Shown: positions 27,448 through 36,983 of the stretch, piece after piece | Numbering within the stretch: the first letter of the stretch is position 1 | Layout of the letters: each line of letters begins with the position of its first letter | Assembly: GCF_030686155.1 (NCBI RefSeq) | Contig: NZ_JAUPEV010000003.1 | Location: 87,781-151,780, forward strand | Direction of reading: 5' to 3' | DNA from: Helicobacter_J cappadocius | GTDB lineage: Bacteria > Campylobacterota > Campylobacteria > Campylobacterales > Helicobacteraceae | Length of the DNA: 64,000 bases | Translations under genes and position numbers: made by a program | Notes under the pieces: generated by a model | The model's database searches: none | What the model saw: only the letters and a program-made list of their open reading frames with translations | Told to the model about the DNA's origin: nothing

Positions 27448-28506
27448 ATGATCAAAACAAAATCTCCACTCAATGACATATCAAATTATTTTTGCTATTT
27501 TGCTAGAAGCTATTTTGGTGTTGTATTCATATTGGCATTTTTATTATTCCCTGCAAAAAATGTTCTAGGAGCTGAAGCCTCACACAACACTCAAAAATCC
27601 CTAGATTTTAACTATAACAAAAAAATTTATGGCACCAATCAGATAGAGGCTATCAAAAATTGGGGTCTTCATTCCCCCACTTCTGGTGTAGTCAGTGGTC
27701 CAGTTACACAAATGAATGGATTAAATATCAGCGTACTTAATAATGGAGAAAAAATCACAGGAATTCGTGGAATAAAAGGACTTGGTGAAAGTTTTACTAT
27801 CTTGCAACATAGGTTTTTTGCTCCGATTTTTTTAGCAGTGATTATTTTAACCATCGCTGTATTTTTTGGGCATCACAAAATCATAGGGTCTCTAAAGTTT
27901 GATCATCATAGCAAAAAATTCAAGGTATTTTCAAAATACAATATTATTGTGCATTGGGGAAGTGCTATTCCCTTTATCATAATTTGTCTCACCGGCTTAG
28001 CTATGGTTTTTGGAGATAAACTCGGCGGAGGAACACCTATAAGAGTCGCTAAAAATATCCATTTTTTTGCCACTTTTGTATTTCTTGTATTTGGTGTTTT
28101 GATGTTTTTAATGTGGGTTAGAGCCTCTATGTTTAAACTCTATGATATAGAGTGGTTCAAGATCATGGGAGGATACCTCTCAAAAAATCAAAATTCTATT
28201 CCTGCTGGAAAATTTAATGCTGGTCAAAAAATGTGGTTTTGGATAGCCACAATCGGTGGATTTTTAATGGGTGCAACGGGTCTTGTTATGCATTATTTTT
28301 ATGGAGATATTAATTTTTTGCGTCTAAGTGCTATTATTCATAATGTGCTTGGATTTGGCGTTATAGCAATGCTTATCACCCATATTTATATGTCTGTATT
28401 TGCCATTGAAGGGGCGTTAGAATCTATTTTAAATGGAGAAATGGGAGAAGAAGAATTAGCTATTATGCATAGTTTTTATTACAAGGAACTAATGAATGAA
28501 AGCTGA
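27448..28506 (+). CDS. fdhC: Formate dehydrogenase cytochrome b subunit
   Basis: 352 aa membrane subunit that holds heme b and reduces menaquinone. An N-terminal hydrophobic segment is followed by a periplasmic loop of about 90 residues, then four membrane helices typical of the gamma subunit: one near residue 140 (FLAVIILTIAVFFG), one with HWGSAIPFIIICLTG, one with FFATFVFLVFGVLMF and two later ones containing His residues (VMHYFYG, IIHNVLGFG, LITHIYM) that are candidate heme ligands. ATG at 27448 is preferred over upstream starts that would run back into fdhB, and GGAG precedes it. Confidence 0.92.
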   Translation: MIKTKSPLNDISNYFCYFARSYFGVVFILAFLLFPAKNVLGAEASHNTQKSLDFNYNKKIYGTNQIEAIKNWGLHSPTSGVVSGPVTQMNGLNISVLNNGEKITGIRGIKGLGESFTILQHRFFAPIFLAVIILTIAVFFGHHKIIGSLKFDHHSKKFKVFSKYNIIVHWGSAIPFIIICLTGLAMVFGDKLGGGTPIRVAKNIHFFATFVFLVFGVLMFLMWVRASMFKLYDIEWFKIMGGYLSKNQNSIPAGKFNAGQKMWFWIATIGGFLMGATGLVMHYFYGDINFLRLSAIIHNVLGFGVIAMLITHIYMSVFAIEGALESILNGEMGEEELAIMHSFYYKELMNES

Positions 28507-29293
28507 GACTTTCATCGCAGAGATTCCTTGCGTTATAGTTTATAAAGATTCCTGTAAAACTAGCACCACAAAAGATACAGTTATCACAGAAGAACGTATT
28601 GCTTTATATCTAAATGGCAAAAAAATCATCTCCACAATGAGCATACCCATAGATCAAGACGCTCATGCAGTAGGGTTTTTACTATCTGAAGGAGTGATTG
28701 AAAAAATAGAGGATATAACAAATATTTTTATATCTGATGATGGGTTGAGTGTGTTTATTGACTCAAAAATCAATGAAGAAAATATTTCAAATCTCTACCA
28801 CGAAAAGACTTTGACCTCTGGATGTTGTGTTGGTGTTACGGGGAATTTTGAAGGAAAAATCATAGAAAAATTTATTTCCTCACATATGAAAGTATCTCTA
28901 AAAAGGATTTGGAAACTCTTAGAAGAATTTGACTCTAATAACGAGCTTTTCAAGCTCACAGGTTGCGTTCATCAGGCCATATTAGCTTTAGAAAATAATG
29001 AATGTGTAATCTCTCAAGACGTAGGTCGCCACAATGCAATAGACAAAGTCGTAGGTAAAGCAAAGCTATCTGGCTTGGATACATCAACTGCCATACTCCT
29101 AGTAAGCGGACGCTTGTCTATGGAAATGATTATCAAAGCAGCTATGCACGATATCCCTATCATTATCTCACGAGCTGCAAGTACGCAACTTGGAATCAAA
29201 ACTGCTCAAATGCTAGGCATTACGCTTATAGGATTTGCTAGAAATGATAAACTAAATATCTATACTCATCCTGCTAGGATTGCATTAGAATAA
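28496..29293 (+). CDS. fdhD: Formate dehydrogenase accessory sulfurtransferase FdhD
   Basis: 265 aa cytoplasmic protein that moves sulfur from a cysteine desulfurase to the molybdenum cofactor of FDH. Family signatures are DQDAHAVGFLLSEGVI, the Cys-containing loop TSGCCVGVTG (CC in place of the CxxC of E. coli) and DVGRHNAIDKVVGKA. It overlaps fdhC by 11 bases and closes the operon. The sulfur donor would be NifS encoded in this window, as no other desulfurase is seen here (inference). Confidence 0.93.
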   Translation: MKAETFIAEIPCVIVYKDSCKTSTTKDTVITEERIALYLNGKKIISTMSIPIDQDAHAVGFLLSEGVIEKIEDITNIFISDDGLSVFIDSKINEENISNLYHEKTLTSGCCVGVTGNFEGKIIEKFISSHMKVSLKRIWKLLEEFDSNNELFKLTGCVHQAILALENNECVISQDVGRHNAIDKVVGKAKLSGLDTSTAILLVSGRLSMEMIIKAAMHDIPIIISRAASTQLGIKTAQMLGITLIGFARNDKLNIYTHPARIALE

Positions 29294-29295
29294 AA

Positions 29296-30192
29296 ATGAA
29301 AAATATCAATCTTATCGCCATTTTAGGACCTACAGCAAGTGGAAAATCTGCTCTTGCACTGGAGATCGCAAAGGCCATAGACGCAGAAATATTCTCGCTA
29401 GATTCTTTGAGTATTTACAGAGAAATAGACATCGCCTCTGCAAAACCAAAAAAAATAGAGCTTGAGGCAGTCAAACATTATGGAATTGATGAACTTAACA
29501 TCACCGAAGCCAACAATGCAATGGTTTTCAAAAACCTCCTAGAGGATACCATCAAAACTACACAAAAACAAACTCTTCTAATCGTGGGTGGAAGTAGTTT
29601 TTATCTCAAATCCATTATTGAAGGGTTGAGTCCTATTCCTACTATTTCATCTGCTCAAAAAGAAGAAATCAACGCTCATATCACTTCTATAAAAAACCCT
29701 TATGAATTCCTGCAACAAATAGATCTAAGCTATGCAAATTGCATTAAACCAAATGATACCTATCGAACACACAAGGCTTTAGAAATATTTTTCAATACCC
29801 AAATCAAGCCAAGTGAATATTTTAGATCTCATCCTAAAATTCCCTTTCCCTATTCCATTAAACTCTATGAGATAGAAATTGAACGTGAAACCCTAAGAGC
29901 TAGAATCGCCCAAAGAACAGATCAAATGATAACCGAAGGTATCGTGGAAGAGATAGCTTCTTTGGTTCAAAAATATCCTAAAGATTCCCAACCCTTCAAA
30001 GCTATTGGGGCAAAAGAATGTATTTCATATTTAGAAGGTCATATCAATTATGCAGAAATAGCTCCTCTAATTTCAACACATACATCTCAATTAGCCAAAA
30101 GACAAATTACTTTTAATAGAACACAATTTAAAAATATCTCTCAATTATCTTCTAAAGAAATATATGAAAATATTTTATATATTTTAAAATAA
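29296..30192 (+). CDS. miaA: tRNA dimethylallyltransferase
   Basis: 298 aa enzyme that adds the isopentenyl group to A37 of tRNAs reading UNN codons. Walker A is GPTASGKSA at about 10-18, followed by the conserved DSLSIYREIDIASAKP and the GGSSFYLKSIIEG block; the C-terminal KRQITFNRTQF matches the family RQxxWFR region. It begins two bases after fdhD, so it may be read from the fdh operon transcript, although the functions are unrelated. Confidence 0.95.
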   Translation: MKNINLIAILGPTASGKSALALEIAKAIDAEIFSLDSLSIYREIDIASAKPKKIELEAVKHYGIDELNITEANNAMVFKNLLEDTIKTTQKQTLLIVGGSSFYLKSIIEGLSPIPTISSAQKEEINAHITSIKNPYEFLQQIDLSYANCIKPNDTYRTHKALEIFFNTQIKPSEYFRSHPKIPFPYSIKLYEIEIERETLRARIAQRTDQMITEGIVEEIASLVQKYPKDSQPFKAIGAKECISYLEGHINYAEIAPLISTHTSQLAKRQITFNRTQFKNISQLSSKEIYENILYILK

Positions 30193-30226
30193 TCATTATA
30201 ATTTTATTTATTTTTAGGAGTTGAAT

Positions 30227-31481
30227 ATGGATTTAAAAAATATTATTGAGAGTAGGGATAGACAAATTCATGAATACAGAGACTTAATAATGTCTTTGGA
30301 TGACCTTAACGATCTAGATGAAACCAAGAATTTAAAATATTTTCTGCATTGCAAAAAAGACCTATTGGTAAGTTTGAATGTAGAAAATTATCAGGATGTA
30401 GTTAAAAAATTAGAAATTATTAATGAAAAAATCTATATATCTTCAAATATACTGAGAAACAAAATCACTGGTCTTAGATGCGGAAAATTCAATCCTACTC
30501 TTCAAAAATTAACAGCAAAAGATAATAAATTAAAGTTTGCAGATATTATCAATTTGGGTATCAATCATCAGTTTATCAGTACCTTTATATTTTTTCTTAT
30601 CGGTGGATTTGTATTCAGTATATATTTTCTAGAAATAGGTTATTTTCCAACCCTCAACAAGGAAAGTTTTATATATTTTCTATTTCTTTTATCTAGTATT
30701 GGTATATTATATACCTTTTTATTTCTATTTATTCCTATTATAGTGCAAAAAATATTCTTAAAAATATTTAATATACAATATATTAATAAAAATAAAAAAA
30801 ATATTATTTATAATATTTATTTTAATAATATCAGGTATATTTGATATTTTTGCGGATCAAAATGATATTATAAAAATAATAGTAATTTTAGTAATGATAT
30901 TTTTCATAGTTGTTGTAGCAAATAAAATTTCTAGCAATGATATTAATCGTTTTAGAATATCAATCTATAGTATTATAGCTGTTATTTTATTGAGCTTTTT
31001 TATATCCTTTATATCTGAAGCTGGACTCCTTAAATATCTCCTTGAACATCAATATTTAACTGCACTCATAATTTTATTGGTCTATGTATTTCTAGCCTTA
31101 TCTGTTATTTATGAAAAATACGCAGAATTAATGCTTTATGCCATATATTTTATATTTATAATTATTATTTGGATAATAACATCATCAGATATGATCAAAA
31201 CACTCCACTTGGGTAACTACACCCCTGATGTTCTTATCTTGGATGAGAAGGCAAAGGCTATCATTCCAGCAAATTTCCTAGACTCCAACAATACTCTCAA
31301 AAAACCAAAAATCCTCTCCAATATAGGCGATGAATACTACATAGAGCTAACAACCCCAGATAAAAAAGTTCTACGCCTTAGCATTCCAAAAAATCTAGTT
31401 CTTAGCGAACAGGTAGAAATTGAAGAAAAGCAAGATAAACCAAAAGATATAAAAAACAAAGAGGAATCAAATCCAAAATAA
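30227..31481 (+). pseudogene. Membrane protein gene split by a frameshift at an A8 run
   Basis: The first part starts at ATG 30227 (AGGAG upstream) and stops at 30844; the second frame is open from the A8 run (30794-30801) to 31481. Reading across the run with one A fewer gives a continuous protein of about 417 aa: a helical cytoplasmic N-terminal region (1-105), about seven hydrophobic segments, one of which spans the junction, and a hydrophilic Lys/Glu-rich C-terminal domain with the block LGNYTPDVLILDEKAKAIIP. I recognise no family. The run may be a true mutation, a phase-variable switch, a ribosomal slippage site or a sequencing error; the intact downstream frame argues against an old pseudogene. 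Very AT-rich compared with neighbours. Confidence 0.7.
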
Positions 31482-31498
31482 ACATCTCAATAAGACCA

Positions 31499-32470
31499 TC
31501 AAAAACTCTTCAATTCTCCTTGAAGCAATCCTTTGATGGTTCGGATCAAAAGCCACAAAATACCCAAACTCACAAAAGCCAAGAACGCTAAAGCTAAAGC
31601 ATGAAAATACACATTATCAAAAGCTTGAGCGACTTTGAGCATAGATACTAGCATGGCACTCATAGGAAAACTTACTGCCCACCAAGTCACACGAAATGGG
31701 CAACATCTAATTGATGCAATAGTTTGCGGCAGAAGAGTCAAAAATACGAACACACCTAGAAAAAACAACCCTAAAGCAAACATATCGACTTCTGTATTTA
31801 CGCTTACATAAGCTGAAAAACCTACGGAAAAAGGTGCGATTAAAATCATCAAAGTGGGCATTAATTTATCTGGAAGTTTGCTAGAGATCAAAACTCTCAA
31901 TAAAATCAGAGTAATAATAGGCACGGCAAAAAATAACCCTATTGCTAATGATAAAACATTCAAATAGTCAAATCCACCACCCTGTCCAAAAAGATTTGAT
32001 GCTAGTGGAATATCCAAAGTCCCAACTACTGGGATTATCCACGCAGGAGTTACATTTTCAATCTCCTGTTTAGAACAAATCCAAAAACTAACCATATGCC
32101 ATGCAAATACTAGCATGAGCACCACCCCTATTCCCCACATCACAAAAGCCATAATAGGCACATAGTGATAAATCACAATTGGCAACAATAAAATAGAAAT
32201 AATAAAAGTTCCAAAAAAACTTCTCGATAAGGGACTTTTAAATTCCAAAGAAAAACTCTCAAATTCTAAAATCATCTTCAAAGCATAGGCAATAACTAGA
32301 ACCACAAAAATGAAAATGGCGATAAATGTGATGATTTGTGAAATCACAAAAGGAACTTCGTATAAATTAGATGCCAACTCCCAAGCTATAGCTAGACCCG
32401 TTAGTCCCATCACACTCCCAAACAAACTCGCAGGTACATAGGCAAAAGCTGTTTTGTTTTTTTCTTGCAT
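31499..32470 (-). CDS. TDT family transporter (TehA / SLAC1-like)
   Basis: 323 aa protein with about ten membrane helices. The opening block VPASLFGSVMGLTGLAIAWE is the signature of the tellurite-resistance/dicarboxylate transporter family, whose members pass anions or export small organic acids. The substrate is not predictable here; tellurite resistance is usually a side effect. ATG at 32470 with AAGGAAA upstream is preferred over a start 16 codons earlier. It is convergent with the frameshifted membrane gene and divergent from purH. Confidence 0.85.
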   Translation of the reverse strand: MQEKNKTAFAYVPASLFGSVMGLTGLAIAWELASNLYEVPFVISQIITFIAIFIFVVLVIAYALKMILEFESFSLEFKSPLSRSFFGTFIISILLLPIVIYHYVPIMAFVMWGIGVVLMLVFAWHMVSFWICSKQEIENVTPAWIIPVVGTLDIPLASNLFGQGGGFDYLNVLSLAIGLFFAVPIITLILLRVLISSKLPDKLMPTLMILIAPFSVGFSAYVSVNTEVDMFALGLFFLGVFVFLTLLPQTIASIRCCPFRVTWWAVSFPMSAMLVSMLKVAQAFDNVYFHALALAFLAFVSLGILWLLIRTIKGLLQGELKSF

Positions 32471-32608
32471 TTTTTTCCTTGATACGATTTTGTATTTCTT
32501 CAAATAAATATTATCCATAATACAATAAATATATTCCAGTTAAGATGAATCATAAGAATATTCAAAAATCCACGATTTCAAAGTCTGTAAAATTTATAGT
32601 GCTTTTGC

Positions 32609-32614
32609 TATACT
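32609..32614 (+). promoter_or_regulatory. Extended -10 promoter element for purH
   Basis: TATACT preceded by TGC (TGCTATACT), 36 bases before the purH start. A good match to the extended -10 of epsilonproteobacterial housekeeping promoters. It would exclude the longer upstream reading frame from translation. Confidence 0.55.
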
Positions 32615-32649
32615 TTAACAAACTCTATCTATCAAAAAAAAGGAATACT

Positions 32650-34182
32650 ATGCAAGCATTACTTAGCGTAAGCGACAAAGAAGATATTGTAGATTTTGCA
32701 AAAACTCTTCACTCTTTAGGCTATGAGATATTAAGTACAGGTGGAACGCTTAAGATTTTATTAGAAAATTCTATCCCTGCTACAGATGTCAGCACATACA
32801 CGCAAAGTCCTGAACTTTTTGATGGTAGGGTCAAAACCCTTCATCCTAAAATTCACGGCGGTATTCTCCATCGAAGAAATAACTCTGAAGATATCAAAAC
32901 AGCCAAAAATCATAATATCAGAGCTATTGATATTGTCTGTGTAAATCTCTATCCATTCAAAGCCACTACACAAAAAACCAAGAATTTTGAGGAAATTATA
33001 GAAAATATAGATATTGGCGGACCTTCTATGATAAGGGCTGCGGCAAAAAATTTCCAAGATGTACTTGTAATCACAAAGCCTGAAGATTATCCTCTAGTGA
33101 TAAATAAACTCAAAAATAACGCTAACACCCTAGAATTTCGCCAAGAGATGATGATAAAGGCATTTGAGCACACAGCAGAGTATGATTGTTTTATTGCTAA
33201 TTACATGAATGGAGTTTTTCATCAAGGGATGGGTGAAAAGGTTTTCATCTCAGGATCAAAAGTTTCTCAAACCCGTTATGGAGAAAACCCCCATCAAAAA
33301 GGAGCTTTGTATGAATTTGAAGATTTTTACAAAAATACATTTCAAACTATCAAAGGCGAAGCGAGTTTTAATAACTTTACCGATATAAACTCCGCAGTAA
33401 AAATCGCTACAAGTTTTGAAAACTCCCCTGCAGTTTGTATTGTCAAACATGGCAATCCTTGCGGATTTGCGATAAAAGAAAACCTACTTGAAAGCTACAA
33501 ACAAGCACTCAAATGCGATCCTGTTAGCAGCTATGGCGGGGTAGTGGCTGTCAATGGAGTTATTGATGAGCCATTAGCAAAAGAAATCAATCAAACCTTT
33601 ATTGAGGTATTAGTCGCTGCAGATATAACCCCCCAAGCTTTGAAAGTTTTTGAAAATAAAAAACGAATGAAAATTTTCGCTTGTGGAGGGGCAAAACTTC
33701 AATTTCCCACAGATAAAATCGATTTCAAACATATTGAGGGGGGATTTGTATATCAACAAGCCGATTTTATAACAGAAGAAGAGATCAAAAATGCCAAACT
33801 AGTAAGCAACACAAAGGCTACTCAAAAAGAACACAATGACCTAAAAATCGCTTATAAAATCTCTGCTCTGACAAAATCAAATTGTGTGGTTTATGTCAAA
33901 GATTCCACGCTTATAGCTATTGGAATGGGTATGACAAGCCGTGTAGATGCAGCAAAAGCAGCTTTAGCAAAAGCAAACGATATGGGATTATCCACACAAG
34001 GAGCGGTTTTAGCTTCTGAAGCATTTTTTCCTTTTAGAGACAGTGTTGATATGGCAGCAGCAGCAGGAATTAGGGCTATTATCCAGCCCGGAGGAAGTAT
34101 TCGAGATGAAGAGGTAATCCAAAGTGCAAACGAACACAATATCGCGTTATATTTCACTGGTATAAGACATTTTTTGCATTAA
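32650..34182 (+). CDS. purH: Bifunctional AICAR formyltransferase / IMP cyclohydrolase
   Basis: 510 aa enzyme for the last two steps of de novo IMP synthesis. The N-terminal IMP cyclohydrolase (MGS-like) domain has ALLSVSDK, ILSTGGT and GRVKTLHPKIHGGIL; the C-terminal transformylase domain has RYGENPHQKGALY, VKHGNPCGFA and the terminal AAAAGIRAIIQPGGSIRDEE. ATG at 32650 preceded by AAAGGA is chosen; the reading frame extends 35 codons upstream, but that part has no homology and overlaps the promoter. Its presence implies a de novo purine pathway, which H. pylori lacks. Confidence 0.95.
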   Translation: MQALLSVSDKEDIVDFAKTLHSLGYEILSTGGTLKILLENSIPATDVSTYTQSPELFDGRVKTLHPKIHGGILHRRNNSEDIKTAKNHNIRAIDIVCVNLYPFKATTQKTKNFEEIIENIDIGGPSMIRAAAKNFQDVLVITKPEDYPLVINKLKNNANTLEFRQEMMIKAFEHTAEYDCFIANYMNGVFHQGMGEKVFISGSKVSQTRYGENPHQKGALYEFEDFYKNTFQTIKGEASFNNFTDINSAVKIATSFENSPAVCIVKHGNPCGFAIKENLLESYKQALKCDPVSSYGGVVAVNGVIDEPLAKEINQTFIEVLVAADITPQALKVFENKKRMKIFACGGAKLQFPTDKIDFKHIEGGFVYQQADFITEEEIKNAKLVSNTKATQKEHNDLKIAYKISALTKSNCVVYVKDSTLIAIGMGMTSRVDAAKAALAKANDMGLSTQGAVLASEAFFPFRDSVDMAAAAGIRAIIQPGGSIRDEEVIQSANEHNIALYFTGIRHFLH

Positions 34183-34268
34183 CATATCAAATAAAAAATC
34201 TTATTCATTAATACTAATTTGTTAAAGTAATAACTTGTTTGATAAACACAACAATTAAAGGAGTTAGA

Positions 34269-34829
34269 ATGAAAAAGTCAATCGCGGGTATTTTAGCGAT
34301 CGCATTGTTTGGAATCGTTGCAAATGCAACTACTATCGACACTAGCAAGGTTCAAACAACTTGGACAGCTTATAAAACACCAACAAAAGTAGCCGTAGGT
34401 GGCACATTTAATGATATTAAATATAAGTTTGGAAAAAAATCTGATAGTATCGCTTCAACACTAGAAGGTGCGACAGCAACAATTGATCCAATGAAAGTAG
34501 ATCTAAAAGATGCTACTAAAAACAAAAATGTAAAGAATTTTTTCTTTTCTGGATTTAAAAAAGGTGGCATCAAAGTTACTTTCAAAAATGTGATGGAAGG
34601 AAAAGATCAAGGCACTATTTTAGCAATGGTAAGAATGAATGAAAAAACCGTTAAAGTTCCTATGACTTACACTATCACTGATGGAAAATTCGTCGCCACT
34701 GGTTTGCTTGATATTATGGAATTTGGTCTCAATGATGCTTTCAAAAAACTAGCTACAGGTTGCCATGATTTGCACGAGGGAATGACTTGGTCTCAAGTAA
34801 CTATCAACTTCTCTGCACCTATCAAATAA
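34269..34829 (+). CDS. YceI family periplasmic protein
   Basis: 186 aa. A clean Sec signal peptide (MKKSIAGILAIALFGIVANA, cleavage after Ala) is followed by a YceI/lipocalin-like beta-barrel domain, with the typical end GHDLHEGMTWSQVTINFSA. YceI proteins bind isoprenoids or other lipophilic molecules; the role in Helicobacter is not known. ATG at 34269 is chosen because AAAGGAG lies directly upstream. Stands alone with its own terminator. Confidence 0.88.
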   Translation: MKKSIAGILAIALFGIVANATTIDTSKVQTTWTAYKTPTKVAVGGTFNDIKYKFGKKSDSIASTLEGATATIDPMKVDLKDATKNKNVKNFFFSGFKKGGIKVTFKNVMEGKDQGTILAMVRMNEKTVKVPMTYTITDGKFVATGLLDIMEFGLNDAFKKLATGCHDLHEGMTWSQVTINFSAPIK

Positions 34830-34837
34830 ACATCATA

Positions 34838-34862
34838 AAAACTACGGATATTCCGTAGTTTT
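34838..34862 (+). terminator. Rho-independent terminator after the YceI gene
   Basis: A perfect 11 bp stem (AAAACTACGGA / TCCGTAGTTTT) with a 3 base loop, followed by a T-rich stretch. It begins 9 bases after the stop codon. Confidence 0.85.
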
Positions 34863-34906
34863 CTCTTTATATAAATTTCACCCCAACAACTTAACTCAAT
34901 TCTAGC

Positions 34907-34912
34907 TATAAT
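34907..34912 (+). promoter_or_regulatory. -10 promoter element for hemL
   Basis: A perfect TATAAT, 30 bases before the TTG start of hemL and downstream of the YceI terminator. Confidence 0.55.
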
Positions 34913-34941
34913 ATCCCTGAAAGAAAAAACAGGAGAATGTC

Positions 34942-36237
34942 TTGAATCTATTACATAGTATCAACGATTTCAACGAAGCCAAGCAAGTTATTCCAGGTGG
35001 GGTAAATTCCCCCGTCAGGGCTTTTAAAAGCGTAGGAGGAACTCCGCCTTTTATTTCAAAAGGTGAGGGTTGCTATCTTTTTGATGTAGATGGAAACCGC
35101 TATATTGATTTTGTTCAAAGTTGGGGACCACTAATATTTGGACATTGTGATAGCGATATTACAGAAAATGTGAGTAAGGCTATAAAAAATGGCTTGAGTT
35201 TTGGTGCTCCAACAGAGTTAGAAACCGCGTTGTGCAAAGAAATCATTAGTCTTTATGAAGGGATAGAAAAAATCCGCCTTGTAAATAGTGGTACAGAAGC
35301 GACAATGAGTGCAATAAGACTTGCTAGAGGTTATAGCAAAAAAGATGATATTATAAAATTTGAAGGTAATTATCATGGACATAGCGATTCACTCTTAGTG
35401 AGTGCAGGGAGTGGCTGTGCAACATTTGGTTCTCCATCATCTCCAGGTGTTCCAGAGGATTTTAGCAAACATACTTTAGTTGCTAGATACAATGATATAG
35501 AATCTGTAAAATCTTGCTTTAAAAATAGTCGCAATGTGGGCTGTGTAATCATTGAACCTATTGCAGGTAATATGGGTTTAGTACCTGCAAAAATAGAATT
35601 TCTAAAGGAACTCCGGAAGCTTTGTGATAGCTATGGTGCTGTGCTGATATTTGATGAAGTAATGAGTGGTTTTCGAGCCTCTATAAAGGGTGTTCAAGGA
35701 TATTGTGATGTTGTCCCTGATATGGTTACTTTTGGCAAAGTTATCGGTGGGGGGATGCCATTGGCTGCATTTGGCGGAAAAGATGAGATTATGAATTTAC
35801 TCTCTCCACTAGGAGGAGTTTATCAAGCTGGAACACTTAGCGGTAATCCCATCGCCGTGAGTGCCGGGCTGACCTCTGTTTGTAAAATCAAAAAAAATCC
35901 GCATATTTATACAACCCTTGAAGCTTTGTCAAAAAGACTAATGGAGGGCTTTTCAAAAAATGCTATGCGATATTCTATTCCTCTTCAAACCTGCGTAAGA
36001 GGAAGCATGTTTGGATTCTTTTTTAATCCAAATGAAATCCACAATTTTGAAGATGCTCAAAAAAGTGATGTAGAAATGTTCGCAAAATTTCATCAAAAAA
36101 TGCTTTCAAAAGGAATTTATCTAGCTTGTTCGCAGTTTGAAACAGGATTTATTTGCACGGCGATGAATGAAACCATCATAGATGAGGCTATAGAGGCCTG
36201 CAGATCATCATTTGATGAGATTAATAGAGGCATATAA
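34942..36237 (+). CDS. hemL: Glutamate-1-semialdehyde 2,1-aminomutase
   Basis: 431 aa PLP enzyme of the C5 heme pathway; it converts glutamate-1-semialdehyde to 5-aminolevulinate. The N terminus (LLHSINDFNEAKQVIPGGVN) and the PLP-lysine block TFGKVIGGGMPLAAFGG are diagnostic. The start codon is TTG: it sits 6 bases after AGGAG, and the only nearby ATG (34938) is out of frame. The stop overlaps the next start by one base (TAATG). Confidence 0.96.
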   Translation: MNLLHSINDFNEAKQVIPGGVNSPVRAFKSVGGTPPFISKGEGCYLFDVDGNRYIDFVQSWGPLIFGHCDSDITENVSKAIKNGLSFGAPTELETALCKEIISLYEGIEKIRLVNSGTEATMSAIRLARGYSKKDDIIKFEGNYHGHSDSLLVSAGSGCATFGSPSSPGVPEDFSKHTLVARYNDIESVKSCFKNSRNVGCVIIEPIAGNMGLVPAKIEFLKELRKLCDSYGAVLIFDEVMSGFRASIKGVQGYCDVVPDMVTFGKVIGGGMPLAAFGGKDEIMNLLSPLGGVYQAGTLSGNPIAVSAGLTSVCKIKKNPHIYTTLEALSKRLMEGFSKNAMRYSIPLQTCVRGSMFGFFFNPNEIHNFEDAQKSDVEMFAKFHQKMLSKGIYLACSQFETGFICTAMNETIIDEAIEACRSSFDEINRGI

Positions 36238-36515
36238 TGCAAGAAGAGCCAAAATTCAAAAAACTCATACTAGGAGCAAATGATCTGAGCCTAGGAATCT
36301 CAATAGTCATAGCTATCTTGCTAGGTATAGGGGTTGGATGGGCATTACAAAGATTTACAGGAATCGCTTGGCTATTTTGGTTGGGCGTTGCTTGGGGGAT
36401 AGGAGCTGCTATTTTGAATATTTACAAAGCTTACAAAAGGGTAAAAAAAGGACTTGATGAGATGGCAAAAGATCCAAAATACACTTACAAACCAAAAACT
36501 TCTGAAGAAAAATGA
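36237..36515 (+). CDS. AtpZ/AtpI family membrane protein
   Basis: 92 aa with two membrane helices (about 16-36 and 43-62) separated by a short turn, and a charged C-terminal tail. The pattern SLGISIVIAILLGIGVGWALQ and WLFWLGVAWGIGAAILNIYKAYKR fits the AtpZ/AtpI family linked to ATP synthase assembly or Mg uptake. No ATP synthase genes are near. Coupled to hemL by TAATG and overlapping the next gene by four bases. Confidence 0.75.
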   Translation: MQEEPKFKKLILGANDLSLGISIVIAILLGIGVGWALQRFTGIAWLFWLGVAWGIGAAILNIYKAYKRVKKGLDEMAKDPKYTYKPKTSEEK

Positions 36516-36982
36516 TGGGATGCAAATATCGCTGTTTGATTATTTTGTTGGCAATCAATGCTATTTTTGGCATAGGAACTGCAATATTATGGGGAACAAA
36601 TGGGACAATAAACTTTGAAATAGGATTTTTTAGTTTTCTATTAGTGATTTATAGCACTTATCTAAGCTTACAAAAAAAACTAAAAAAGGAACTCAAAGAG
36701 ACTGAAATAGAGTTAGAAATATCATCTGATAATAGATCACAAGAAGAGATGGAACAAAAAAAACCCAAAACCCGTTTTAACTTCTCAACCCTGCTATTAG
36801 GAATGCAGCTTTCTATGGGAATTTTAAGAATATTTGCTTATGTAATATTGGTTTTAGCAATCACGATCTTAATGGGCAAAAATATTTTTATAGTTATTCC
36901 TTATATACTAGGAATTATAATCTCTTTAATGAGCGTAGTAGGGTTAAAATATTTATCAGATAAACATCAAAATAGTCTATAA
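36512..36982 (+). CDS. Hypothetical membrane protein
   Basis: 156 aa that I do not recognise. Two N-terminal hydrophobic segments (about 9-27 and 32-50), a charged middle (about 53-92, Lys/Glu-rich, probably cytoplasmic) and two C-terminal ones (about 108-125 and 127-146). It overlaps the AtpZ-like gene by four bases (ATGA) and so belongs to the hemL transcript. Convergent with the restriction gene, with a single base between the two stop codons. Confidence 0.7.
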   Translation: MMGCKYRCLIILLAINAIFGIGTAILWGTNGTINFEIGFFSFLLVIYSTYLSLQKKLKKELKETEIELEISSDNRSQEEMEQKKPKTRFNFSTLLLGMQLSMGILRIFAYVILVLAITILMGKNIFIVIPYILGIIISLMSVVGLKYLSDKHQNSL

Positions 36983-36983
36983 A

